NCBI RefSeq assembly: GCF_032854445.1
Contig: NC_088306.1
Location: 22,603,764 to 22,667,763 of the forward strand
Direction: 5' to 3'
Length of the DNA stretch: 64,000 bases
Source: Liolophura sinensis
Taxonomy: Eukaryota; Mollusca; Polyplacophora; Chitonida; Chitonidae
Within the stretch, counting starts at the first letter, position 1, and each line of letters begins with the position of its first letter. Below are positions 52,480 to 61,985 of this stretch, piece by piece. The position numbers were made by a program, and so were the translations under genes. The notes under the pieces are model-generated. The model was given only the letters and a program-made list of their open reading frames with translations, was not told the DNA's origin and ran no database searches.

Positions 52480-52609
52480 TCACTTGACGTATTTCTCCAT
52501 GAACTTTTTGTGGAATTCAGACCTCAGTGTATCATTGATAAAACCCCGACCTTTCTGTCTCTCTTCATCTCCTTTTGCACAATTTTTGAAAACAACATCA
52601 TCATCCCAT
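52480..52609 (-). CDS. CWC15: CWC15 exon 6 with stop codon
   Basis: Acceptor ACCCTTTCAG, 130 nt including TGA at 52480-52482. Encodes [27 protein letters not shown] and MEKYVK, the most conserved part of the family. Confidence 0.96.
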
Positions 52610-55600
52610 CTGAAAGGGTAAATTAGATCATAGATAGATTTAAAGGCAGACAGATTATGGGATCGCTGAACGTATACACTTTTTAAAGAGCTACTCACAT
52701 CTTATTAATCTCTATGTTTAGAAACAAGGTTAATTGATACATATCAAAAAATCTGGATTGTTCTATGAACAACTAATTGGCATAATATTAATACCTTTTT
52801 AGCAAGTTTCCAAGAATCATACGAAAAAAAAAATGTTCAACTTTAGCCTGACATCACATCACACAAGAACACATCTTCAAATCTTCAACATGAGGCCAAT
52901 TATACAAATACTAATGAAGATTTTGGTTTTGTGTGAATGATTATGGCTTAATGCCACATCTGATTTTGTTTTTGCAGGAACTCCAGGTGTTAAATTGTAC
53001 ATGCTAACCCTTCTACAATCATGGTGCCACTTCTGTTTTGCTAAGTTCCTTTGTCAGTCTAGTAAATCTGACATGATACATGGCCACAAAATGCTAACGC
53101 TGTCAAGTTTACCTTCTCTTCACTTTGAACTCAGCCATCTTTTCCTGGTTCAAAAGGGGATTCCCCTTGAGAATGTTCTCTGTTCTGATTCTCTCTTCCT
53201 CTACCTTCTTCTCAGCTTCCTATTCAAACAAAAACAATACGTCATAATGGTGTGTATGTACAACATTCCTAACAATTTTTCAGTCATATGACGACGAGGT
53301 GTGTGTGTATATATAGACATGTACATGCTGTATCTTCTCTTGTGGCAACTTGTTTATTTGCCAGCATTATATCTCAAAAACTTATTCAGAGATTTTCATG
53401 CAACTTGTGAAGAACAGTTTAAACTAGATTAACTTCTTCATATTGAAACGATATTGAAATGATAAGAATAAGGGGAGGTAACTTAATGATAAAGACGCCT
53501 TGGTGGAAGTGCCCTTCCAGAACTCTCTTCCTTATTCAAGACTACATCACACCAATCTTTCTCAGCCCAGAACACCTTTGAATTTATATGCCAATGTATA
53601 CATAGTTCTGAATGTGTACCTGTTTGGCTTTTTCTGAAGCCCTCTCTTTCTTGATTTTCTGCAGTTCTGCTAGCAGAGCAGCTGTGTCATCTTCATCATC
53701 AGAGTCGGAATCTTCATCCTGAAAAACAACACACAGCAAGATAGCGGCTAGCCATCACCTTCAAAATCTGACAAAATATAAACTGGTATGGTCACATCAG
53801 TACAAAACAATTCTCATACCTGGAATGCTTATTGGCTGCTGCCTTTCAGCCAATCAGAGCCATACTCGGAATCTATAATTCCTTGTCAGCTGGGGAACCT
53901 GCTCCCGGATCTAGAATAATTCTTTTAAGGTCTGAGCGCATGTATTATTCTGTCAGATACACTCTCTGGATTTAATGGGCATGAAATAAACAAACAGGTC
54001 TTTGGACGAAACCATTACCTCAACTTATGGAGCTAATGTTACTTGGGAATTGACAAGGACTGAAAGCACAGAGATTTGGCAAACACTTGTCAACAAGATT
54101 AAGAATGCAAATTCAAACCAAAACACAGAAATATCTTCAACAAAGGGAAATGACTTTTACATGTCTTCCCTAACTGCTTCAATTCTCAAATACAAATACG
54201 ACTGGTGTATTTCTCACTTTTGCTTTATACCCAAAGGAAACAAGACTGTTAAAGACTTGTTCTCAAGTATAACATGTAGCAGACACACCTCAAGACGTAG
54301 CTACACTGTGAAACTAAAGAATTGCATCATCATGGGAGATCTGCTAAAGACCTAACATCATAACAACTGCAGGGTTGACGACTTACTTCATCGTCCACAG
54401 GGTCATCAGCATCAAGATTAGAGGCTGGCACTTGTTCTATCCTGGGTCTCTTACTGGTACTACTGCTGCTACTGCTGGCACCCCCACTGGAAGACTCTGT
54501 TCAACAAGGGAGGTAACTGCATTATGCTTCTATTCATGAACGAGACCTGTACTGCATATAGAATCAAATTTAATTCAAGTTTTGCATTTGAAAATTTGAA
54601 TGTTTTATTCCAAACAACAAATTGCTTGCATGTAAAAATGTTTATTATAAAAATGCAGACATCAAAACAAAATTCTTATTTCTGTCATAAAGATGATAAT
54701 ACCAACGATTTTATAAACAAATTTCAGTTTGGGATCCAGATAACATACATCATCTTTTGATTCATGAACACATCCTATCTCTACCTCTGTTTCTATCCCG
54801 TTTTTCTCGTGCAGCTCGCTCACGATCTTCAAGGTCTCTCCTGAAGTCACGCCCACGCACTTCCTCGTTGGAGTTTTGCCCTTCTTGCCTGATAAAACAA
54901 ACAGGATTCATATTAACAGAGTGTATTAGCATGAATAACTGTTAATGCGAGTTTTACAAGAGGATATACCAGAGACTTTGAGCAAAACATCCATATACGC
55001 TACTGAAATCAAATTTTTTTTCATTCACCAAAAACAGCTCCAACTATTGCCGTTCAGTACCTCTAATTTTCGCAGTGCTGAAATGAATCTAAGGCTTGAA
55101 AACAGTTATGCTAAGACCTGAATAACAAGGTTTACAAACTTTACTATGGATTACAAGTGGTAATACATGCTTGTAATAGATGAGGTTGATAATGCATGCC
55201 AGGCAATTTTGGAGGGCATTCTAAAACAGTAGCCAAAATTTGATTGCATCTGCAATGATCAATTTTTTGCCAAAAATCTATGGTATAGTCTCTTTAATGC
55301 AATAAATACTCATATCTCCACAAACACTACTTTATTTATTTGGTGTGAGGAAAACGGGTAGAGCCAGGGTAAACTCACAACCATCTACTGGTTGCTGGCA
55401 GACCTTCCCACGTACGATCGGAGAGGAAGCCGGCATGAGCTGAACTTATAGCGACCACATTGGTGATGGGTGAATATTATCTCATATAAATTATTTGCAA
55501 TAATCAAGTGCTGAAAGTTGCCAGAGAAAAATCCATGTTTCGAGTTATGTACCCACACACATTTTGCATTCAAACTTTGGTATAGTTTGATGTGAACAGC

Positions 55601-56630
55601 AACTCACCTTTATTTGAGTTTGTCATAAACAGGCAGAGCCACACACCTGCATTTGAGTTTGTCAAAAATGGGCAGAGTCACACACCTGCATTTGAGTTTG
55701 TCAAAAATGGGCAGAGTCACACACCTGCATTTGAGTTTGTCAAAAACAGGCAGTCACACACCTGCATTTGAGTTTGTCAAAAACAGGCAGAGTCATACAC
55801 CTGCATTTGAGTTTGTCATAAACAGGCAGAGTCACACACCTGCATTAGAGTTTGTCATAAACAGGCAGAGCCACACACCTGCATTTGAGTTTGTCAAAAA
55901 TGGGCAGAGTCACACACCTGCATTTGAGTTTGTCAAAAATGGGCAGAGTCACACACCTGCATTTGAGTTTGTCAAAAACAGGCAGTCACCCACCTGCATT
56001 TGAGTTTGTCAAAAACAGGCAGAGTCATACACCTGCATTTGAGTTTGTCATAAACAGGCAGAGTCACACACCTGCATTAGAGTTTGTCATAAACAGGCAG
56101 AGCCACACACCTGCATTTGAGTTTGTCAAAAATGGGCAGAGTCACACACCTGCATTTGAGTTTGTCAAAAACGGGCAGAGTCACACACCTGCATTTGAGT
56201 TTGTCAAAAACAGGCAGAGCCACACACCTGCATTTGAGTTTGTCAAAAACGGGCAGAGCCACACACCTGCATTTGAGTTTGTCAAAAACAGGCAGAGTCA
56301 CACACCTGCATTTGAGTTTGTCAAAAACGGGCACAGTCACACACCTGCATTTGAGTTTGTCAAAAACGGGCAGAGTCACACACCTGGATTTGAGTTTGGC
56401 ATAAACAGGCAGAGCCACTCACCTGTACTTGAGTTTGGCATAAACGGCAGAGCCACTCACCTGCATTTGAGTTTAGCATGAATAGGCATAGCCACTCACC
56501 TGTACTTGAGTTTGGTGTGAGCCGGAAGATCTCTACTTGAGTATTGTTTTGATAAAGCACCTAAATCTCCCTCATTTTTCCCTCGACCCCCTCGAGCCGG
56601 CTCAAATGTTGGCCTAGCTGCTGTCGTCAT
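52480..56630 (-). CDS. CWC15: CWC15 spliceosome-associated protein (AD002), complete
   Basis: CWC15 is a small, largely disordered subunit of the Prp19/CDC5L-related part of the activated spliceosome and acts in nuclear pre-mRNA splicing (family knowledge). Coding exons (high to low): 56500-56630, 54785-54888, 54387-54496, 53620-53718, 53113-53219, 52480-52609. They total 681 nt, 226 residues plus TGA, against 229 in human. Every junction is GT-AG and the frame is continuous. The N-terminus [18 protein letters not shown], the internal [18 protein letters not shown] and [10 protein letters not shown], the acidic run before [18 protein letters not shown], and the C-terminus [14 protein letters not shown] to [11 protein letters not shown] are almost those of the human protein. 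The start lies in a CACCATGA context. Unusual: the exon-1 donor forms the edge of a 39-bp tandem array made of copies of that donor. CWC15 lies about 2.8 kb upstream of RUBCN on the same strand. Confidence 0.97.
53113..53219 (-). CDS. CWC15: CWC15 exon 5
   Basis: Acceptor TTTGAATAG, donor GTAAAC, 107 nt. Encodes [19 protein letters not shown] and FKVKRR, matching ERIRMENILSGNPLLN. Confidence 0.93.
53268..53300. mobile_element. Family F fragment
   Basis: CAATTTTTCAGTCATATGAC followed by GACGA, a block of a dispersed repeat common in molluscs. Confidence 0.45.
53620..53718 (-). CDS. CWC15: CWC15 exon 4
   Basis: Acceptor GTTTTTCAG, donor GTACAC (weak), 99 nt. Encodes [20 protein letters not shown] and then KIKKERA. 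Confidence 0.94.
54387..54496 (-). CDS. CWC15: CWC15 exon 3
   Basis: Acceptor TTGTTGAACAG, donor GTAAGT, 110 nt. Encodes a polyserine stretch and [19 protein letters not shown], matching SKKPRLDQIPAANLDADDP. Confidence 0.95.
54785..54888 (-). CDS. CWC15: CWC15 exon 2
   Basis: Acceptor GTTTTATCAG, donor GTAGAG, 104 nt. Encodes [19 protein letters not shown] and the charged continuation, matching the conserved arginine-rich part of CWC15. Confidence 0.93.
55331..55470 (-). mobile_element. tRNA-headed SINE with internal deletion
   Basis: TTTATTTATTTGGTGTGAGG joins directly to ACCATCTACTGGTTGCTGGC and GGAAGCCGGCATGAGCTGAA, so the CATAATGCTGGCCGCC region is missing. Confidence 0.78.
55598..56499 (-). 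repeat. 39-bp tandem array of CWC15 exon-1 5' splice-site copies
   Basis: About 23 units. On the minus strand each ends ..CAAACTCAAATGCAG followed by GTGTGTGACTCTGCC. Copies at 56461 and 56423 keep CAG/GTGAGTGG, like the true donor at 56500. The middle copies read GTGTGTGA, and the farthest one (about 55605) again reads GTGAGTTG. The true exon end (ACCAAACTCAAGTACAG then GTGAGTGG) differs by about one base from the copy at 56423. Confidence 0.95.
56500..56630 (-). CDS. CWC15: CWC15 coding exon 1
   Basis: 131 nt encoding [15 protein letters not shown] to HTKLKY, ending at donor GTGAGTGG. Read through in frame, the codon after the junction is TGA, so failure to use this donor would truncate the protein. 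The last ~17 exon bases and the donor are repeated downstream in the array at 55598-56499. Confidence 0.97.
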
Positions 56631-56660
56631 GGTGATGCTTTTGAGATTAAAGTCTTCCCT

Positions 56661-56670
56661 CTATTTATAC
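56661..56670 (-). promoter_or_regulatory. TATA-like box upstream of CWC15 start
   Basis: GTATAAATAG lies 31-40 bases upstream of the CWC15 ATG. If it is used, the 5' UTR would be only a few bases. The alternative is a 5' UTR intron: the sequence at 56680-56690 reads CCATGCAG as an acceptor, giving a ~49-nt leader piece joined to a distant first exon. The sequence alone does not decide. Confidence 0.35.
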
Positions 56671-56927
56671 ACTGTTTACCTGCATGGTACACAAAAATAT
56701 GAACATTACAAAACCATATTAATATCCCTTTAAATGGATGATTAAGAAAAGTCCAAATGATGCAGTTAAAATCTGATCATCCTAATCAAATATAAAGGCT
56801 GTCGGTTAATTGAAAAACAATCATTACTCGTAATGGAGATTTACACAAATGCCAGGCTGTTTACCTCTAATAACAAATATCTTAAAATCGAAGTTTTTAC
56901 TGAATGGCACCCCGAACTTCTTAACGC

Positions 56928-57170
56928 TGTGTTTAACGCTGTACTCAAGAATATATGTTTCTTGTATGATGGCGGCCAACATTATGGTTGGAGGAAACAG
57001 GGCAGTGCCCGAGGGGGAACCTATGATCATCCACAAGTTGCTGGAATACCTTTCCCCTAGCAGGAAGCCAGCATAAGCTGGACTTGAAGTCACAGCGACC
57101 GCATTGGTGAGAGGCTCCTCGATCATTGCCCTGCCCCGACACGCTAACCACCTCGGCCATTAAGGCCCCA
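56928..57170 (-). mobile_element. tRNA-headed SINE, near full length
   Basis: Reverse complement: GGGGCCTTAATGGCCGAGGT head, B-box-like position with CTTCAAGTCCA, body, and 3' block GTACAGCGTTAAAC. Confidence 0.85.
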
Positions 57171-57174
57171 AACA

Positions 57175-59815
57175 TCATAATAAATAACTTTAGCTAATCA
57201 ATAAGACCCACATATGATCTTCTCTAAAATTATTATGGGCTGATCATGTTGATTTAGGGAAGGCAGGGATTGGGGTAGTTTAAGTTAAGTTTTCCTGAGC
57301 ATGTCCTGGCATATCTGTTGTTTATATATATGCTTTACAAAGTTTTTAATGATGTGAATGTAGACAGTCAGTTAAGTTAGTGAGTAGTCAATTAAGCAAA
57401 TGAGCTGAGAAGGATGAAGTAAAAAGGTGTATGAATCATGGTGAAGATAATGATGGATGGCTAATTCGCGCTGTTCTTTCACCACTTCGGTGAATGGCGG
57501 GGGTGTCAGTCTAGAGGTAGAGTAGCCTAATGAAATAGACATTGTATAGGACCTATGACATACGCGTTCTCCAGAGTTCTGTGCGGGCGCTCGCACATAT
57601 ACTGGAACAGCCTTTGGGGATAACATTTTTGTTGGTCCACATTCAGTTCCTGTTACACTCATATTGACCTTATTTTTTTTTGTCCACCACCCAGGAAAAC
57701 TTCCAACAGACAGCCATGCTTCCCATCTCTAACCTTCATGTGCATGAGTATGGTACTGAATGTGGTACTAAAAACTGAATATTGGGCTAAGAAAAACTAA
57801 GTTGTGTGTTTTTCTGGTACAGATACTCAAATTTTTGGATAAAAACTGAATTGCATTCGAAAATACATGTTTATGGTGATAAGCGATCAACTTCAATCGC
57901 CAACAGCTGCATTTGTGACAAGCCGAAGCGGTCATGCGTGTACTGGCTGTAATTAAAATTAAGCCTTAAATATATTCAAACCATGGTGATAAGGTTTAGT
58001 GGCTATAAAAGAAAGTGGAAGTCCATTTGTATTTGTTGGTTCTCAACAAACATGGCACGAATTTCAAACTCCCACCTCCTTCCCACTTATGGCAATCTAA
58101 CTCACCTCATCAGCTCATTTATATGTAATTTTTTGATGGAATCTCTAATAACATCCTCTTAAATTCCTTTCCTCACCTATGAAACTAATTAACTCACTGT
58201 GGTGGTCACATTAACTGCTAGAACTTCGACGGTACCAAGTGCCTTGCAATCGACAGCCAAAAAGGCACCAAAAAAAAACTATTTTAAGTGCAGGGGAGTC
58301 TGGGTGCCGTGAATGCACTGAGATTGGCTTCCTTAAGTTGGACTGAAGTTTGTTTGAGAATTTTAAACTTTTTAGACTTTTAAGTTAGCACACTGAGTCC
58401 ATCTAGATGGATTTCTTCTTACATAGTGATAATCCATCCCTCTTGTTTTAATCTCTGATCCAGATTATGCGGATTGGCAACACTGCAGGAAACAAAAGAG
58501 GATTAAGCCACTCTTGATGATACCTATTTGACGTGCTTGAGTAATTTCGGCCATATTACAACTTGAGAAATTAAACACGTCTAAGATTTTTTTTTTTAGC
58601 ATTTCCTTGACTGATTACGCAAAATTAATTCCTACAAACCCATCTTTGAAGTAAATCCTACACTGAACAATACTTTACAGTATATACCTCTGATCAAAAT
58701 AAGCCTTGTCTCTAGTGTTTGTAGGCCAACATATGTTTGTTTTATATGTTAAAATTATTTATTTCTTTCTTTCTTCTAATATTTAATTTATAACAACCAA
58801 CAACACACAACTGAACACTCATGGTTTATAACTGTTTCAATATATACCTTTGAGCAGGATATAAAGCTTTATCTTGTATTTTGCACATGTCTACTTTTGA
58901 TACAATGTTTGTTATTTCCTTTCTTTCCCTTAATATAACGACCATCAACTGAACATGCATCACCATGGTTTATAACTGTTTTAGTATACAATGTATATCT
59001 CTGATATGGATAATATACTTGTAAAACTATATGTATGTATCAGCAATAAAATCGTGATCAGATATGAACCTCAAATGAAAATGAACTTTCTCTCTCCCAT
59101 ATATATATAGGTAAATATATCTTTATATGATATAGGCCTATACATAACGTTCACAAATCTATCCATTGCTAAAACAGAATTAAACTCAATACGTGGTTTT
59201 AGTTGGCGTTTAAAATACAAATAGACTCAATCTGGACCAGAAAAAAATTCAATTATGAAGTTTCCAGTTGTAAGAATTTGGACTTTAATGAATCCCTGAT
59301 TCCTTTTCTACCATTATACCAGAACAAATGCTAAATGACACATATCAGATCACAAAGACATTAAAGGGACACTTATATCTATCAGTTTCCAAAACACTGC
59401 TGGCTTGGTAAGTACTTTCCGAGGTCAGTGATCAAAACAAAAATGCAGTGTAACGAAATCTGGATATTCTATAAACCTATTTGTCAAAACAATGTACAAC
59501 ATGTCTATACCACAATTTTTTGCATTAGCGCATTACAGCAACACAGACCGGCCCGACCCAACCGTTCAACAAAATAGTCATGCTTTTTCTCAATACTTTA
59601 CCTCAAAAGATCACTTCAGAACGACGAGAAGTCAATGCAAATATAGACTAAATTTCTTCAGTACAAAAATTTCAGCCATGTTTTCCTAATACCCTCTAAT
59701 AAAATATCTCAATTATATGATACCACCATTTCCTCTTTGATGAACTAAATATTGCAATGTAAGGCATGTCTAAAATTTACTTTCTTCAAAATATGACAGC
59801 TTTGGTTACACTTGT
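57175..59815. other. Intergenic, no supported gene
   Basis: A slightly GC-richer patch with CpGs at 57465-57665 holds a 96-codon minus frame with no family that I recognise. The remainder is AT-rich without a recognised repeat. Confidence 0.5.
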
Positions 59816-59819
59816 GGAA

Positions 59820-60300
59820 CTTGTCAATGCATGAAAGCAGGAAAGAGTAGCGCGCATTGGTTAGAGAGTACAGGCCTGAAAGAAAACAAACGAGTGCTCG
59901 GCGCAGTCATTCAATGCACAAAATTTGGGCCGTCGGGATTGGAGGTGTAAGTCGGAAAATAATGCGTACCCCCTTTGACGATTGTGTGGCTGGTAGCATG
60001 GCTACAATGCCTTAGCTTTACGAAGGACGATTGAACTTGTATATGGACTCGGTGGAAACTTACCGTTTGCTAGGTAAGTGTGCATTTTTTGACAGTAAAG
60101 TAGGATCGGGTTTGAGCGTGGATGACCGACATGTGCACATAGTCCCGTTCGCCCGGGTTTGGTTTACTGCTAAGCCCCGGAGTGGCGGATCACTAGAGAG
60201 CCGGGCACCGCTTTCTCCTGACCTAGCCTCAGAGTTAGCATTTTCTACGCTGGCTTCACGGCTTTTATTTTACCACCCTCAACATTGACTATCACCAAAG
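59820..60300. promoter_or_regulatory. CpG-bearing promoter-like patch with donors on both strands
   Basis: GC and CpG content rises clearly above the surrounding AT-rich DNA. On the plus strand an ATG at 60043 opens MDSVETYRLL and runs into a perfect donor, CTAG then GTAAGTG, at 60073/60074. On the minus strand ACG then GTAAGTTT forms an equally good donor at 60064/60063. It could be the first exon of a plus-strand gene leaving the window and/or a leader exon of CWC15. No downstream coding exon for the plus strand was found before 64000. Confidence 0.35.
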
Positions 60301-60527
60301 GTTCATATGGCACAAGCCTGTATGTGGACTTGTCAAAGATGTATCAGTTTTCAGTCGCCTCTAAACTTCATCTCAAACGTCAGTTTTAAGTCGGCTTGTG
60401 GTGACCACCTTCGTGTATGGACTCGGTATATTCGCCTTCCCTTTGATCCCAGAATGGCATGTGTACACTGATTAGGACGCAAAAATGTGGACCATAGGAA
60501 TTTTAGTGTTAGGATTCCCCTCCCCTC

Positions 60528-60690
60528 TGGCCATATGTGGGAAGGTCTGACAGCAACCTGCAGATGGTCATGGGTTTCCACCCGGGCTGTGCACGGTTTC
60601 CTCCCACCATAATGCCTGCCGCAGTCGTATAAGTGAAATATTCTTGAGTACAGCGTAAAACACCAATCAGATAAATAAATAAATGGATTT
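60528..60690 (+). mobile_element. SINE, 3' two-thirds
   Basis: GGGAAGGTCTGACAGCAACC, TTTCCTCCCACCATAATGCC and CGTAAAACACCAATCAGATA with (AAAT)n tail. Confidence 0.85.
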
Positions 60691-61772
60691 ATTACAGTAG
60701 CTGCCTGGTAGTGTAGGTGTATATAAAATTAAACATACAATGAAGTGTCCGTTCCTGCTGGTGATCTACATGTCACATTTACAGTGTAATGTAAATATAC
60801 ATTATGATTTAAGACATTCCTTCCAGCCATTCGCAAAATTAAAACAGTTGCAGTGTTATTTACGTGTACAAGTACATGGCTGCCCTCTGTTTATTTCCAG
60901 GCTTGAACATTCAAATGTATATTTATGTACGTATTGCCGTCAAATGCAGGAGATTATGAGTCAGCAAAACAGTTTATGTTTTCAAAGAACATATTTATTT
61001 TGTTACTGTGAAACTGCTCCTTGCGATTAGGATTTTAGAGGAGTGTTTGCATCATGTACACATATATATATATAAAATATTCAAGAGCCATTTTGTGGTC
61101 ATTGAATGGCTGTACAGCATGTTTTCTCCAAGATGTATCTTTTGACATGCATTGAAAAAATTAGTTAGTGAGTGAGTGCTTGGGGTTTAACGGTGAAAAA
61201 ATGAATGTGGAAGGATCAACTGAATCAAAATTTGTGCGTTTAAATTGTCATCGAAACATGTGCCTCATCATAGACTTATACATCATATATCTTTACGCCA
61301 TTCCACTCCTGATGGTTTTTAGCTGATTCAGGTTCCAGAAGCAGAAACAAGATTTTATGCACAAAAACAATCATGTTAATGTTCATTGCTTTAGTCCTGA
61401 ATACATTCCTGCCCTGCTTCCCCCTACCCCCTACCCTCCAAGTGGCATACTGTAGTTGGCTAATGTCTGTGAAGCATGTGTTTGCATCATGGCTCAGTGG
61501 ATGCATGAAGACTATTTATACCTGCTTCTCTCCCCATGACGATGTGCACATTAAGCCTGCATCCAAGCACATGGTGTGCGCATTTTGACAAGAGAGCTCT
61601 CCAGTCTGTCTCTATATATCAGCGTGTAGACACATATCTCATGGTAAAGAGTCGACCACGGAAGATTTTTGGGGTTGTAAAAATTTAAAGATTTTTAGTT
61701 ATTATCTTGAGCATCTGCTTTATGACATTGTTTCGACTCTGAATGTGGCCATGACTGCTACAGAGAGTTACT
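60691..61772. other. Intergenic, no supported gene
   Basis: A family F fragment at 61163-61192 (GTGAGTGAGTGCTTGGGGTT) and a short (TA)n run near 61060; nothing else recognised. Confidence 0.5.
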
Positions 61773-61985
61773 CTAATTCCTCAGCCTTTACTCATATGAA
61801 ACAGCAATTTTCAGTGCAATTTATGCACCTTTTTCATTTAATTTTGGAGACAAACTACGTTAGTTGAATTGGCCAAATTTAGGGCCTCAGAAAAAGTATA
61901 ATTTTGTCAGTCTACACATAGTTCTGTTCTCAAACTTTGCTTACATAAACACGTTGCAACCACGAGAAAAAGTTGAAGAATTACT
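61773..61985 (-). mobile_element. MITE-like element, family M1
   Basis: About 213 bp, ends TAATTCCTCAGCCTTTACTC and AAAAAGTTGAAGAATTAC; interior matches 62-272 and 30404-30618. Confidence 0.72.

Noticed and set aside
54002-54355. 117-codon plus frame in CWC15 intron 3
   Set aside because: No recognisable family and no splice or poly(A) context; it may be chance, although it is longer than average for this composition.
55653-56481. Repeat protein frames across the CWC15 intron array
   Set aside because: Same by-product of a 39-bp unit. The array is the beginning of an intron, and the CWC15 frame itself hits TGA directly after the donor.
57372-57662. 96-codon minus frame upstream of CWC15 in a GC-richer patch
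   Set aside because: Not similar to any protein I recognise; could be an upstream exon or promoter patch, but nothing supports coding.
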